Part shown: piece by piece, positions 49,701 through 61,948 of the stretch
Position numbering within the stretch: the stretch's first letter is position 1
How the letters are laid out: every line of letters begins with the position of its first letter
Assembly (NCBI RefSeq): GCF_024679245.1
Contig: NC_090177.1
Coordinates: 47,899,353 to 47,963,352 of the forward strand
DNA length: 64,000 nt
From: Pseudorasbora parva
Taxonomy: Eukaryota > Chordata > Actinopteri > Cypriniformes > Gobionidae
Reading direction: 5' to 3'
Notes under the pieces: model-generated
Database searches by the model: none
What the model was told of the DNA's origin: nothing
The model's input: the letters and a program-made list of their open reading frames with translations, nothing else
Program-made: the position numbers and the translations under genes

Positions 49701-50220
49701 TTTTATCTACTTTAAAATCATCCCCTACCCTTTTCCTATCTTTCTGATTTAAAACACAATTAAAATCCCCAGCTACTATTAGGGGGTCCCTCCCTAGCAT
49801 GTGAGGCTGCAAATCTTCTAAAAGCTCATACCTCTCATTTTTTTCAGTAAAACCATACACATTTAAAACCTTGAAATCCCTATCTAAAAAGGTCAGATTT
49901 GTTAAAATTGCCCGCCCATCCCTCACCACGGTGCAGCCCTTCACCAGAATATTAGGATTTTTGATTAAAATAGCAACACCATCATTTTTGTTAAAATTGG
50001 ACCCACTCCATATGGAACGTCCTGGGGTCCAAAGCTCCTCCCACTTCTTGTAATTTGTTAAAAAGGGCAGACCACATTCTTGCAATAAAAACACATCTGA
50101 CTTAAAAGATTTTAGATAGGATAGAGTACTCTGTGCTCGTATATTGCTCCTCACACTTCTCACATTTATGGTGGAGATAGTGAGAGCCATGAGCAGTATA
50201 GTTAAAAGGGTGTGAGACAT
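46786..50220 (-). CDS. Keno ORF2 polyprotein, copy E, with 7-codon RT deletion
   Basis: A 1144-residue frame with APE motifs (LLQEC, GDFN, SRID, SDH), RT residues DFEKAFD and YMDD, and the terminal CCHC. Compared with B and D, the conserved block after RPITL lacks seven residues at about 48624. The missing 21 bp lie between two AAAAG strings, so a slippage or microhomology deletion is likely. The block belongs to the RT fingers and is kept in other elements, so the enzyme is probably inactive although the frame is preserved. Confidence 0.9.
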   Translation of the reverse strand: MSHTLLTILLMALTISTINVRSVRSNIRAQSTLSYLKSFKSDVFLLQECGLPFLTNYKKWEELWTPGRSIWSGSNFNKNDGVAILIKNPNILVKGCTVVRDGRAILTNLTFLDRDFKVLNVYGFTEKNERYELLEDLQPHMLGRDPLIVAGDFNCVLNQKDRKRVGDDFKVDKTSVLLKKIVNDFKLTDCFKEMHPREEGFTWVSGDGARASRIDFVFTRNCPPMDATLTPLHFSDHAMLSCTLSLPTDLTVGRGIWKLNCSLLQDETIVKEYREQFSQWQTLQDFFDSRAQWWEMVKGRTRLFFRQKGKKKKEKETRRIVGLQKRLQRYFNLLNSGIDFSEEIKAVKNEMSVLEKERNKGVILRSKERELEEGEKCTRYFFKKVIAKGGTMTKLKTKGGEVKNTKEIGRVVENFYGSLYEEKKVQAAIMDEVLSTLENKINENADFLTIDFNVLEMTKVLKSFKKGKSPGIDGLPVEFYDKFWDILVHELLTVFKEFDRHDRLPDSFRTGIVTLLHKIDDKTDLKNWRPITLFSKLLSGRMSQVLEDVIHPDQACAVPGRKITDSLILIRDAICFARDRNIRLVVLNLDFEKAFDRVSHQYLFKVLQKMGFPGRFLAWVGLLYRDISSRIMVNGNLTKAINVRSGVRQGCPLSPLLYVACIEPLAQLLRRDKWINGLDIPGTGGLTATCVLYMDDVTLLATDVLSVRRAMDLTDWYGRASGARLNRNKSEAQLFGPWGDVDIGRLDVNFKQTDIKVLGIKFDKEGGGQNNWADALGKVRKRLGFWGLRTLTLEGKVLIYKAVILPLFLLLCSVFIPPRSFILGVERAVFYFFWGSKWERLKREVVKKRKENGGKGLPDPHLFLTSRFTALHIKYALTPSRENKTAAMARFWMGSYLRTLKILAVDLKTPVSFNLPKHYCFIKTFLKKHFLETEDVTILTNHKSLISLVQDREKVSPVPGLTPSEAKEVWRNVAHPALQNRLKDLAWMVAHEILPVRAVMHSRGMAKNPTCPRSGCKSPETVYHLLWECGAARDLWARAGPLFFPCLPAGGAQVDYKLAILGVGQGLKALTTQEFASLWLTLNLIKDAIWVTRNLLVGKRVTVPLHASEQRIRSALQGGPHVVIRMGGPRPHEKVPATTDLGRP

Positions 50221-50257
50221 TTAAAACAAGAAAGAGACTACAGAAATCAAATTAAAA

Positions 50258-51571
50258 TCATGTTATTTCTTGTTGCACCTGCCTTTCCTTTTCCCCAGAA
50301 AAACTGGGATCAGGAGGGCAAATGCTCGCCGCCTCCGAATCTGCAGAGTGAACCTCTTGCAGTTCCTTTGGCGACGATGTTCTTAGCTTAATATGCAGAA
50401 AAGAGACTTCATTTGGAGATTCTGCGGGCCACATACGGTCTAGATCTTCCGAAGAGGAACTATCTAGCCGATGCGCTGCCCTCAGCCTTTTCTCCTCTGT
50501 CAGAAACAGAGGAGATCTCGCAGACCTTTTCTGCACTTGAGCATTTGGGAGAGAACAATCAGTTTCACTCCCACTGTCCACCACACTTAGCTCCGAAACT
50601 GTTTGTAGGGAGGAAGCCGTTTCCTCCTCTTCGTCCTCCATTTTGTCTTCATTTTCATTTGGAGGAGTGGCTTCCTCCCCCTGATCAACTGCCATGTTTG
50701 ACTCCGCCCCTGTGGCCGCCCCACTTTCTCCTTCCTGTCCAATCCCCGAGGCTGGCTGAGGATTTGAATTTCCCGCCAAAACCTCGGGGCCCGCCTCCTC
50801 AATCGTTTGTTCTTTTGGTGGGGCGGCCATTTTGTTGCTCTTTAATTTGTTGGCAAAACTTTTAGGGCAATCTCTGTAGAGATGGGATGATTCTCCACAA
50901 AGGTTGCACTTTCTGCCATTTTTGCACTCCTCAAAAATGTGCCCAATTTCTCTGCACTTCCTGCACACTACTTCTTGACATGCCTCGGCGAGATGTCCAA
51001 GTTGGCCACACTTGTGGCATAGCTTGGGCATCCCTTGGTAATGGATGTAGCCTCTATTCTCTCCCAACACAATCATTGAAGGAATTTGACTCAGGCCATG
51101 GTAGCTGTTGGGATCTGCCCATTGTTTGATGGGCACTCTCCACGCACAGCTCCAGATACCGTCTTCGTCTAAAACCTTGACTGGTTGTCCGCGAATAGAG
51201 CAATATCTTGCCAACCACACAGAAATGTCCTCTCCACTTACTGTTTCATTAAACATCCTGATAATCACAACTTTCAGTGAATTATCAGTCAGTTTTTCCA
51301 CAGTGAACAAGGAAAAATTGGCTTTACACATTTCAAAACGAGACCAAAAAGTATTTAATAAGGAAGCTGAAGCAAAACTTACATCAAAGCCATGATTCAG
51401 GGGCAGAGTCAACAAGCAGTTTATGTCCGGAGCCTTAAAACCAAGAATTTGTTGGATGAACTTCCTGGAGAAATCCAGTCTGGACATCGCCAGGAGAGTT
51501 CCATCCTCTTTTGCTTTGAATTTAAAACGCACGCTGTGGTGCCTCCTCACGCCGGCACGAGCAGCCGACAT
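50258..51571 (-). CDS. Keno ORF1, CCHC protein, copy E
   Basis: A 437-residue ORF1 with the MSAARAG start and three CCHC knuckles. Inside the first knuckle it reads CHKC where copy F has CRKC; the zinc ligands are unaffected. The N-terminal domain is clearly diverged from copies B and D, while the knuckle region is well conserved. Confidence 0.9.
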   Translation of the reverse strand: MSAARAGVRRHHSVRFKFKAKEDGTLLAMSRLDFSRKFIQQILGFKAPDINCLLTLPLNHGFDVSFASASLLNTFWSRFEMCKANFSLFTVEKLTDNSLKVVIIRMFNETVSGEDISVWLARYCSIRGQPVKVLDEDGIWSCAWRVPIKQWADPNSYHGLSQIPSMIVLGENRGYIHYQGMPKLCHKCGQLGHLAEACQEVVCRKCREIGHIFEECKNGRKCNLCGESSHLYRDCPKSFANKLKSNKMAAPPKEQTIEEAGPEVLAGNSNPQPASGIGQEGESGAATGAESNMAVDQGEEATPPNENEDKMEDEEEETASSLQTVSELSVVDSGSETDCSLPNAQVQKRSARSPLFLTEEKRLRAAHRLDSSSSEDLDRMWPAESPNEVSFLHIKLRTSSPKELQEVHSADSEAASICPPDPSFSGEKERQVQQEIT

Positions 51572-51803
51572 GTTGGAGGCACCACCAGCAAGCGGCGGCT
51601 AAAACAATAAATTAATACAATAAATAGATAAATTAATTAAAACCTGCTTACCTTAAAACAAGAAGAGTCCTCGTAGAAACGATTCGTCAATTAAAAGCCG
51701 CTTGTCAATGTACCTCCTGAAGGCTGTATGTCCCGTGTGACAAGCAACACACGAGACAAAGGTCCCACAAGAGGCGATCGCTGTCTCAACCGTAAGACCA
51801 GAC

Positions 51804-51836
51804 CACTTGATCTTAGCCAAAAGGCCGAGAAGCGAT
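51804..51836 (-). pseudogene. U2 snRNA 5' remnant (nt 1-33) before Keno E
   Basis: U2 nt 1-33 (ends AAGTG) followed by GTCTGGTC of Keno E. The one-base difference from copies B-D marks a separate insertion. Confidence 0.92.
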
Positions 51837-52844
51837 GACACAATGACGCAGCGGCAGGGGAGCCGGCAAAGGCGACGCCCATCTGGGAAGCGGTGAGGGG
51901 GGGAGGGTTGGCAAAGGCCTTACGTCGTAGAGACCTGAAACTTTGAGGGATGGTACTAGCCACTCGCTCTACAACATCACCAAGGCTGGCCCCCCGATGG
52001 GCCCGGCACGAAATGGCTCGTAGCTCCCAAACCGCACGCCGCAGAACCAAGTGTCTTATATCATCGGAATCCTTGGCTCGAGCCGAGCGAGACGCATGCC
52101 TCGGATTCGAAGGTTGCGCTGGCGAAATTTTCGGGTATTTGGGATTTTGTGAAAAACCTACTTTTGCACACTAGTCCTAGGTCTTTTGCCCGATCTGGCC
52201 CAAACCAGTGCAGAAAGATTCTCTGGAGTCTGACTGTCCGTCCAGATCGGAAAAAAAGTGGGAATTTCGATTCAGCTTGGCGGCGGCAGGCCGAAACCTA
52301 CGGGCTGGGCGAGGCGGGGTCTGCTAGAACGGCTATAGCTCTTGGACGGAACGAGACAATTTCACCCAAGCCGGTACACCCGTGCACGGGCTCAGTCTGG
52401 GGTCAGGCGAGAAAGGACGCGGTGAATGGCCACCTAGTGGCGCTTTAAAATGAAAAAGCAACAACATGAGAGCGGCTATAGGCGAACGTATGTCGCGTGC
52501 TTTTTCACAGCACGCGCACGAGACAGTCGTACCATACGACAGAAAACCTCCATCCGAACAACTTTGCCTTTGGGACCACTGCTGTCAATCAACTCGTCCG
52601 TTGAATATCAAAGTTTGTGGGAAAAACCACATTCGGCAAACCGGTCGCAGGTTTCGACAACCTCGATGAAAACAAACGCAGTTCAGTTCTCTGAACTCTC
52701 CGGGTCACTGGCTGACACAGCAGAAAGAGACAGAAACATAACAAAACTGGTGCAACTTCACCCTTTGGGGCAGTGGGCGGCGCCACAAGCGTCAAGAACC
52801 GCACGCTTTTTCCCTCCACGCTATCTGCTTTTAACCAGTGTGTA

Positions 52845-53008
52845 CAGGGGAGAGCGCGAACGCAGTCCCCCACTACCATAAATTACGCAGTCGAGATTCC
52901 CACATTTGGGGAATTCGCAGGGGTCAGCACAACCGGAGTGCAATGGCCGAGCCTCGCCCTGGGTGAACCACCTTCCTGATCATGGTGTCTCCCCTGCCAG
53001 GTAAGTAT
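52845..53008 (-). ncRNA. U1 snRNA gene, Sm-proximal variant
   Basis: Full-length U1 with GACTGCGTAATTTATGG where the genes nearer the spacer have GACTGCATAATTT (variant base at 52886). The change is just before the Sm site and leaves the Sm core intact. It is shared by all four outer genes (52845, 60120, 61949, 63778). Confidence 0.94.
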
Positions 53009-53477
53009 GAGTTGCCTGGCCTCCAGGCAGAGGCGCCCTATCCCCCTTCGCCATCCTCAAACACGGTGACCTTCCCCTCCCCCAAGAAAAGGAAGGACGG
53101 GGCACCTTCCATTGCTTGACTGCTGCGTGCGTGCGTGCGTGACCTTGATTTGAATCAGGTGTCCCTAATCCATCCAACACAAACCCCTGATTCGACTCAT
53201 CAGCTCGTTGGTAAAGACTCTCAAATAAGAGGGACATCAAAAAACGTGCTGTGACGGTGATGAGTCAGCCGGCCGGCAACCGACGCTTTTGTTCTTCTTT
53301 TTTCCCTATGCTCATATGACCGCAGCTTGCTGCTTTCTCTGTGGCACGGTCATCGTTGCGTCACCTCATCGTCATTCTGTATGCGCTTCCTGCGTATTTC
53401 TGTATTCTCTGACAAAATTCCAGTGGTGTTGTTGGTTCTTCTATTAGTCACAACAATTCGCAGTCCCCAAAAAGGGG

Positions 53478-53628
53478 AAGCACACCGTTCCTGGAGGCAC
53501 TGCAATACCAGGTCGATGCGTGGAGTGGACGGAGCAAGCCCCGGTTCCGGCTCCATGTGCCAAAAATCAATTTAATATGCAGTCCCCGGATAGGGGACGT
53601 ATCAGATATTAAACTGATAAGAACAGAT
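53478..53628 (-). pseudogene. U2 snRNA 3' remnant (nt 38-188) after Keno F
   Basis: U2 nt 38-188, the same as after Keno E, joined to the A tail of Keno F. Confidence 0.93.
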
Positions 53629-54061
53629 TTTTCTTTCGAAAAGTTTTATTGTTACATTTTTTCATATTGATTTCAATTCATTTTCATATTTATGCCACAC
53701 ATTTCTTTTTTTCTTGTTTTAAAAAATAAAAATACATAGTTACACCGATTAAAACACAAGACAATATTTTGTTAAAATCAGTTGATGTGTTGTGTAAAAG
53801 TCCATGTATGTCAGTGTGGTGTTAAAAGAGGGATAAAATGAATGAAAACAATAAATATATTCATGATAAAACAGACTAAAACGTGACAATTAAAACTTCA
53901 TCTCTTGTAAAGGATCGAGGGTGAGCCCCTAAAAAACATGTCCATTCACTCCAGTTCTCCAGAACAGGCTCAAGACTCCTCGCTTCCAGAGCCCAGCGGA
54001 GATCCCCTCTCCTCCGGCCCGCTGGCCCGCTGTTCCCGTAGCCAGAGTGGTGAGGGTGCAT

Positions 54062-57000
54062 CTACGGGCGGCCAAGGTCGGTGGTGGCCGGGACCTTCTC
54101 GTGTGGCCTCGGCCCCCCCATCCGAATAACGACGTGCGGCCCACCCTGCAGCGCTGATCTTATCCTCTGCTCGCTCGCGTGGAGGGGGACCGTCACGCGT
54201 TTCCCCACCAGCAGGTTTCTGGTGACCCAGATGGCATCCTTTATCAGGTTAAGGGTGAGCCAGAGCGATGCAAATTCTTGTGTTGTTAGGGCTTTTAGGC
54301 CCTGACCCACCCCTAGGATGGCGAGCTTGTAATCCACCTGGGCCCCACCCGCTGGCAGGCACGGGAAAAACAGGGGGCCGGCCCTGGCCCACAGGTCCCG
54401 CGCAGCACCGCACTCCCAGAGCAGATGGTAGACGGTCTCCGGGGATTTACACCCGGACCGTGGGCAGGTGGGATTTTTGGCCATGCCTCTGGAGTGCATA
54501 ACCGCCCTGACCGGGAGGATCTCATGAGCCACCATCCACGCCAAGTCCTTAAGCCTGTTCTGGAGAGCTGGGTGGGCAACGTTCCTCCAAACTTCTTTGG
54601 CCTCACTTGGCGTGAGGCCTGGAACTGGGCTCACCTTTTCTCGATCCTGCACAAGAGAGATAAGAGACTTATGGTTAGTTAAAATCGTCACATCTTCTGT
54701 TTCTAAAAAGTGTTTCTTTAAAAATGTCTTGATAAAACAGTAATGTTTCGGGAGATTAAAAGACACTGGGGTTTTTAAATCAACTGCTAAAATCTTTAAA
54801 GTTCTTAAATAGGACCCCATCCAGAATCGAGCCATGGCTGCTGTCTTGTTTTCTCTGGATGGGGTCAAAGCATATTTGATGTGCAGTGCGGTAAAACGGC
54901 TGGTTAAAAACAGGTGGGGGTCTGGGAGGCCCTTCCCACCATTCTCTTTTCTCTTCTTTACCACCTCTCTTTTAAGTCTCTCCCATTTGGACCCCCAGAA
55001 GAAATAAAAGACCGCCCTCTCCACACCTAAAATAAAAGATCTGGGGGGAATAAAAACCGAACACAACAATAAGAACAAAGGTAAGATCACTGCTTTATAT
55101 ATTAAAACCTTGCCTTCAAGTGTCAAAGTCCTCAGTCCCCAAAACCCCAATCTTTTCCTGACTTTCCCTAATGCGTCAGCCCAATTGTTCTGTCCACCTC
55201 CCTCTTTGTCAAATTTAATACCTAAAACCTTAATATCAGTTTGTTTAAAATTTACGTCCAGTCTTCCTATGTCTACGTCCCCCCACGGCCCGAAGAGCTG
55301 GGCCTCGGACTTATTCCTGTTTAGTCTGGCGCCCGAGGCCCGACCGTACCAGTCAGTCAAGTCCATTGCTCTTCGTACAGATAAAACGTCAGTAGCTAAA
55401 AGGGTTACGTCGTCCATATATAAAACACAGGTCGCTGTCAGTCCTCCAGTCCCAGGTATGTCCAGTCCATTGATCCATTTATCCCTTCTCAAGAGTTGTG
55501 CCAATGGCTCAATACAGGCCACATACAAGAGTGGGGATAACGGACACCCTTGACGAACGCCACTGCGAACATTTATCGCTTTTGTCAAGTTCCCATTTAC
55601 CATAATTCTGCTGGATATATCTCTGTATAGCAGTCCCACCCATGCTAAAAACCTCCCAGGGAACCCCATTTTTTGCAATACCTTAAAAAGGTATTGGTGC
55701 GAGACCCGATCAAAGGCTTTTTCAAAATCTAGATTTAGGACTACTAGCCGAATATTTCTGTCTCTCGCAAAACAGATAGCATCTCTAATCAATATCAGGC
55801 TGTCCGTGATCTTTCTCCCGGGCACCGCACAAGCTTGATCCGGGTGGATCACGTCCTCTAAAACTTGCGACATCCGTCCAGATAATAATTTACTAAAAAG
55901 AGTGATCGGTCGCCAATTTTTTAAGTCTGTCTTGTCGTCTATTTTATGTAAGAGTGTCACTATCCCTGTTCTAAAACTGTCCGGGAGTCTGTCGTGTCTA
56001 TCAAATTCTTTAAAAACCGTCAACAGTTCGTGCACTAAAATGTCCCAAAATTTGTCATAAAATTCTACGGGAAGTCCATCAATTCCTGGGGACTTCCCCT
56101 TCTTAAAACTCTTTAAAACTTTCGTCATTTCTAGGACATTAAAATCTATAGTTAAAAAGTCAGCATTTTCATTTATCTTATTTTCCAGGGTACTTAAAAC
56201 TTCATCCATGATTGCAGCTTGCACTTTCTTTTCCTCATATAGGCTCCCATAAAAATTTTCCACCACTCTTCCAATTTCTTTTGTGTTTTTAACCTCCCCT
56301 CCTTTTGTTTTTAATTTTGTCATGGTTCCTCCCTTTGCTATAACTTTTTTAAAAAAGTAACGTGTACACTTTTTCCCTTCTTCCAGTTCTCTCTCTTTAC
56401 TTCTTAAAATCACTCCCTTATTCCTTTCCTTTTCTAAAACAGACATTTCATTTTTGACCGCTTTTATTTCTTCACTAAAATCGATTCCACTATTTAAAAG
56501 ATTAAAATATCTCTGTAGTCTCTTTTGCAGCCCCACTATGCGTCTTGTTTCTTTTTCTTTCTTTTTTTCCCCTTCTGTCTAAAAAAAAGTCTTGTCCTAC
56601 CCTTCACCATTTCCCACCACTGTGCTCGTGAGTCAAAAAAGTCTTGTAAAGTCTGCCATTGGCTGAACTGCTCCCTGTATTCTTTGACAATGGTCTCATC
56701 TTGCAACAGGGAGCAGTTCAGCTTCCATATTCCCCTCCCTACCATCAAGTCTGTGGGAAGTGAAAGGGTGCACGAAAGCATAGCGTGATCTGAAAAGTGC
56801 AAGGGAGTCAATGTAGCATCCATTGGTGGACAATTGCGAGTAAAAACAAAATCAATACGAGAGGCTCTAGCACCATCACCACTGACCCAGGTGAAGCCCT
56901 CCTCTCTTGGATGCATCTCCTTAAAACAGTCAGTTAGTTTAAAATCATTAACTATTTTTTTTAATAAAACCGAAGTTTTATCTACTTTAAAATCATCCCC

Positions 57001-57495
57001 TACCCTTTTCCTATCTTTCTGATTTAAAACACAATTAAAATCCCCAGCTACTATTAGGGGGTCCCTCCCTAGCATGTGAGGCTGCAAATCTTCTAAAAGC
57101 TCATACCTCTCATTTTTTTCAGTAAAACCATACACATTTAAAACCTTGAAATCCCTATCTAAAAAGGTCAGATTTGTTAAAATTGCCCGCCCATCCCTCA
57201 CCACGGTGCAGCCCTTCACCAGAATATTAGGATTTTTGATTAAAATAGCAACACCATCATTTTTGTTAAAATTGGACCCACTCCATATGGAACGTCCTGG
57301 GGTCCAAAGCTCCTCCCACTTCTTGTAATTTGTTAAAAAGGGCAGACCACATTCTTGCAATAAAAACACATCTGACTTAAAAGATTTTAGATAGGATAGA
57401 GTACTCTGTGCTCGTATATTGCTCCTCACACTTCTCACATTTATGGTGGAGATAGTGAGAGCCATGAGCAGTATAGTTAAAAGGGTGTGAGACAT
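54062..57495 (-). pseudogene. Keno ORF2, copy F, frameshifted
   Basis: The endonuclease part is open from 57495 to 56536 (319 residues, APE motifs LLQEC, GDFN, SRID, SDH). It goes out of frame at a 7-base T run near 56563-56569, where copy E has eight. The RT part is open again from 56536 down to 54062 (824 residues, DFEKAFD, YMDD, terminal CCHC) and also carries the 7-codon RT deletion at about 55900. The two enzymatic halves are no longer one protein, so autonomous movement is unlikely. Confidence 0.93.
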
Positions 57496-57532
57496 TTAAA
57501 ACAAGAAAGAGACTACAGAAATCAAATTAAAA

Positions 57533-58846
57533 TCATGTTATTTCTTGTTGCACCTGCCTTTCCTTTTCCCCAGAAAAACTGGGATCAGGAGGGCAAATGC
57601 TCGCCGCCTCCGAATCTGCAGAGTGAACCTCTTGCAGTTCCTTTGGCGACGATGTTCTTAGCTTAATATGCAGAAAAGAGACTTCATTTGGAGATTCTGC
57701 GGGCCACATACGGTCTAGATCTTCCGAAGAGGAACTATCTAGCCGATGCGCTGCCCTCAGCCTTTTCTCCTCTGTCAGAAACAGAGGAGATCTCGCAGAC
57801 CTTTTCTGCACTTGAGCATTTGGGAGAGAACAATCAGTTTCACTCCCACTGTCCACCACACTTAGCTCCGAAACTGTTTGTAGGGAGGAAGCCGTTTCCT
57901 CCTCTTCGTCCTCCATTTTGTCTTCATTTTCATTTGGAGGAGTGGCTTCCTCCCCCTGATCAACTGCCATGTTTGACTCCGCCCCTGTGGCCGCCCCACT
58001 TTCTCCTTCCTGTCCAATCCCCGAGGCTGGCTGAGGATTTGAATTTCCCGCCAAAACCTCGGGGCCCGCCTCCTCAATCGTTTGTTCTTTTGGTGGGGCG
58101 GCCATTTTGTTGCTCTTTAATTTGTTGGCAAAACTTTTAGGGCAATCTCTGTAGAGATGGGATGATTCTCCACAAAGGTTGCACTTTCTGCCATTTTTGC
58201 ACTCCTCAAAAATGTGCCCAATTTCTCTGCACTTCCTGCACACTACTTCTTGACATGCCTCGGCGAGATGTCCAAGTTGGCCACACTTGCGGCATAGCTT
58301 GGGCATCCCTTGGTAATGGATGTAGCCTCTATTCTCTCCCAACACAATCATTGAAGGAATTTGACTCAGGCCATGGTAGCTGTTGGGATCTGCCCATTGT
58401 TTGATGGGCACTCTCCACGCACAGCTCCAGATACCGTCTTCGTCTAAAACCTTGACTGGTTGTCCGCGAATAGAGCAATATCTTGCCAACCACACAGAAA
58501 TGTCCTCTCCACTTACTGTTTCATTAAACATCCTGATAATCACAACTTTCAGTGAATTATCAGTCAGTTTTTCCACAGTGAACATGGAAAAATTGGCTTT
58601 ACACATTTCAAAACGAGACCAAAAAGTATTTAATAAGGAAGCTGAAGCAAAACTTACATCAAAGCCATGATTCAGGGGCAGAGTCAACAAGCAGTTTATG
58701 TCCGGAGCCTTAAAACCAAGAATTTGTTGGATGAACTTCCTGGAGAAATCCAGTCTGGACATCGCCAGGAGAGTTCCATCCTCTTTTGCTTTGAATTTAA
58801 AACGCACGCTGTGGTGCCTCCTCACGCCGGCACGAGCAGCCGACAT
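57533..58846 (-). CDS. Keno ORF1, CCHC protein, copy F
   Basis: A 437-residue ORF1, identical to copy E except for two residues I noted (FSMF for FSLF; CRKC for CHKC in the first knuckle). Three CCHC knuckles and the start context are intact, so it may still be expressed even though ORF2 of this copy is broken. Confidence 0.9.
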   Translation of the reverse strand: MSAARAGVRRHHSVRFKFKAKEDGTLLAMSRLDFSRKFIQQILGFKAPDINCLLTLPLNHGFDVSFASASLLNTFWSRFEMCKANFSMFTVEKLTDNSLKVVIIRMFNETVSGEDISVWLARYCSIRGQPVKVLDEDGIWSCAWRVPIKQWADPNSYHGLSQIPSMIVLGENRGYIHYQGMPKLCRKCGQLGHLAEACQEVVCRKCREIGHIFEECKNGRKCNLCGESSHLYRDCPKSFANKLKSNKMAAPPKEQTIEEAGPEVLAGNSNPQPASGIGQEGESGAATGAESNMAVDQGEEATPPNENEDKMEDEEEETASSLQTVSELSVVDSGSETDCSLPNAQVQKRSARSPLFLTEEKRLRAAHRLDSSSSEDLDRMWPAESPNEVSFLHIKLRTSSPKELQEVHSADSEAASICPPDPSFSGEKERQVQQEIT

Positions 58847-59078
58847 GTTGGAGGCACCACCAGCAAGCGGCGGCTAAAACAATAAATTAATACAATAAAT
58901 AGATAAATTAATTAAAACCTGCTTACCTTAAAACAAGAAGAGTCCTCGTAGAAACGATTCGTCAATTAAAAGCCGCTTGTCAATGTACCTCCTGAAGGCT
59001 GTATGTCCCGTGTGACAAGCAACACACGAGACAAAGGTCCCACAAGAGGCGATCGCTGTCTCAACCGTAAGACCAGAC

Positions 59079-59111
59079 CACTTGATCTTAGCCAAAAGGC
59101 CGAGAAGCGAT
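59079..59111 (-). pseudogene. U2 snRNA 5' remnant (nt 1-33) before Keno F
   Basis: U2 nt 1-33 followed by the Keno F 5' end, the same junction as copy E. The PSE upstream is intact. Confidence 0.92.
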
Positions 59112-60119
59112 GACACAATGACGCAGCGGCAGGGGAGCCGGCAAAGGCGACGCCCATCTGGGAAGCGGTGAGGGGGGGAGGGTTGGCAAAGGCCTTACGT
59201 CGTAGAGACCTGAAACTTTGAGGGATGGTACTAGCCACTCGCTCTACAACATCACCAAGGCTGGCCCCCCGATGGGCCCGGCACGAAATGGCTCGTAGCT
59301 CCCAAACCGCACGCCGCAGAACCAAGTGTCTTATATCATCGGAATCCTTGGCTCGAGCCGAGCGAGACGCATGCCTCGGATTCGAAGGTTGCGCTGGCGA
59401 AATTTTCGGGTATTTGGGATTTTGTGAAAAACCTACTTTTGCACACTAGTCCTAGGTCTTTTGCCCGATCTGGCCCAAACCAGTGCAGAAAGATTCTCTG
59501 GAGTCTGACTGTCCGTCCAGATCGGAAAAAAAGTGGGAATTTCAATTCAGCTTGGCGGCGGCAGGCCGAAACCTACGGGCTGGGCGAGGCGGGGTCTGCT
59601 AGAACGGCTATAGCTCTTGGACGGAACGAGACAATTTCACCCAAGCCGGTACACCCGTGCACGGGCTCAGTCTGGGGTCAGGCGAGAAAGGACGCGGTGA
59701 ATGGCCACCTAGTGGCGCTTTAAAATGAAAAAGCAACAACATGAGAGCGGCTATAGGCGAACGTATGTCGCGTGCTTTTTCACAGCACGCGCACGAGACA
59801 GTCGTACCATACGACAGAAAACCTCCATCCGAACAACTTTGCCTTTGGGACCACTGCTGTCAATCAACTCGTCCGTTGAATATCAAAGTTTGTGGGAAAA
59901 ACCACATTCGGCAAACCGGTCGCAGGTTTCGACAACCTCGATGAAAACAAACGCAGTTCAGTTCTCTGAACTCTCCGGGTCACTGGCTGACACAGCAGAA
60001 AGAGACAGAAACATAACAAAACTGGTGCAACTTCACCCTTTGGGGCAGTGGGCGGCGCCACAAGCGTCAAGAACCGCACGCTTTTTCCCTCCACGCTATC
60101 TGCTTTTAACCAGTGTGTA

Positions 60120-60283
60120 CAGGGGAGAGCGCGAACGCAGTCCCCCACTACCATAAATTACGCAGTCGAGATTCCCACATTTGGGGAATTCGCAGGGGTC
60201 AGCACAACCGGAGTGCAATGGCCGAGCCTCGCCCTGGGTGAACCACCTTCCTGATCATGGTGTCTCCCCTGCCAGGTAAGTAT
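60120..60283 (-). ncRNA. U1 snRNA gene, Sm-proximal variant
   Basis: Full-length U1 with the GCGTAATTT variant before the Sm site. PSE and 3' box intact. Confidence 0.94.
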
Positions 60284-60752
60284 GAGTTGCCTGGCCTCCA
60301 GGCAGAGGCGCCCTATCCCCCTTCGCCATCCTCAAACACGGTGACCTTCCCCTCCCCCAAGAAAAGGAAGGACGGGGCACCTTCCATTGCTTGACTGCTG
60401 CGTGCGTGCGTGCGTGACCTTGATTTGAATCAGGTGTCCCTAATCCATCCAACACAAACCCCTGATTCGACTCATCAGCTCGTTGGTAAAGACTCTCAAA
60501 TAAGAGGGACATCAAAAAACGTGCTGTGACGGTGATGAGTCAGCCGGCCGGCAACCGACGCTTTTGTTCTTCTTTTTTCCCTATGCTCATATGACCGCAG
60601 CTTGCTGCTTTCTCTGTGGCACGGTCATCGTTGCGTCACCTCATCGTCATTCTGTATGCGCTTCCTGCGTATTTCTGTATTCTCTGACAAAATTCCAGTG
60701 GTGTTGTTGGTTCTTCTATTAGTCACAACAATTCGCAGTCCCCAAAAAGGGG

Positions 60753-60940
60753 AAGCACACCGTTCCTGGAGGCACTGCAATACCAGGTCGATGCGTGGAG
60801 TGGACGGAGCAAGCCCCGGTTCCGGCTCCATGTGCCAAAAATCAATTTAATATGCAGTCCCCGGATAGGGGACGTATCAGATATTAAACTGATAAGAACA
60901 GATACTACACTTGATCTTAGCCAAAAGGCCGAGAAGCGAT
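60753..60940 (-). ncRNA. U2 snRNA gene, uninterrupted
   Basis: A 188-nt U2 with GTAGTA, consensus stem IIb, Sm site and PSE. It looks functional. Confidence 0.95.
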
Positions 60941-61948
60941 GACACAATGACGCAGCGGCAGGGGAGCCGGCAAAGGCGACGCCCATCTGGGAAGCGGTGA
61001 GGGGGGGAGGGTTGGCAAAGGCCTTACGTCGTAGAGACCTGAAACTTTGAGGGATGGTACTAGCCACTCGCTCTACAACATCACCAAGGCTGGCCCCCCG
61101 ATGGGCCCGGCACGAAATGGCTCGTAGCTCCCAAACCGCACGCCGCAGAACCAAGTGTCTTATATCATCGGAATCCTTGGCTCGAGCCGAGCGAGACGCA
61201 TGCCTCGGATTCGAAGGTTGCGCTGGCGAAATTTTCGGGTATTTGGGATTTTGTGAAAAACCTACTTTTGCACACTAGTCCTAGGTCTTTTGCCCGATCT
61301 GGCCCAAACCAGTGCAGAAAGATTCTCTGGAGTCTGACTGTCCGTCCAGATCGGAAAAAAAGTGGGAATTTCGATTCAGCTTGGCGGCGGCAGGCCGAAA
61401 CCTACGGGCTGGGCGAGGCGGGGTCTGCTAGAACGGCTATAGCTCTTGGACGGAACGAGACAATTTCACCCAAGCCGGTACACCCGTGCACGGGCTCAGT
61501 CTGGGGTCAGGCGAGAAAGGACGCGGTGAATGGTCACCTAGTGGCGCTTTAAAATGAAAAAGCAACAACATGAGAGCGGCTATAGGCGAACGTATGTCGC
61601 GTGCTTTTTCACAGCACGCGCACGAGACAGTCGTACCATACGACAGAAAACCTCCATCCGAACAACTTTGCCTTTGGGACCACTGCTGTCAATCAACTCG
61701 TCCGTTGAATATCAAAGTTTGTGGGAAAAACCACATTCGGCAAACCGGTCGCAGGTTTCGACAACCTCGATGAAAACAAACGCAGTTCAGTTCTCTGAAC
61801 TCTCCGGGTCACTGGCTGACACAGCAGAAAGAGACAGAAACATAACAAAACTGGTGCAACTTCACCCTTTGGGGCAGTGGGCGGCGCCACAAGCGTCAAG
61901 AACCGCACGCTTTTTCCCTCCACGCTATCTGCTTTTAACCAGTGTGTA

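Larger units (their letters stand above)
46353..51803 (-). mobile_element. Keno-like retrotransposon, copy E (full length, RT deletion)
   Basis: This 5451-bp element belongs to a third lineage, the most divergent from A/B/C. Its 5' junction is one base off: U2 is kept to nt 33 and the next base is G, not T34. The 3' end ends TTTTCGAAAG plus about 5 A. ORF1 is intact. ORF2 is open but lacks seven codons of a conserved RT block. It is almost identical to copy F, including that deletion. Confidence 0.93.
53629..59078 (-). mobile_element. Keno-like retrotransposon, copy F (full length, broken ORF2)
   Basis: This 5450-bp element is nearly identical to copy E, with the same off-by-one 5' junction, the same tail and the same 21-bp RT deletion. 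It therefore arose by duplication of the E-containing unit (or the reverse). A 1-bp loss in an A8 run (coding strand) adds a frameshift in ORF2. A few other substitutions separate it from E. Confidence 0.93.
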
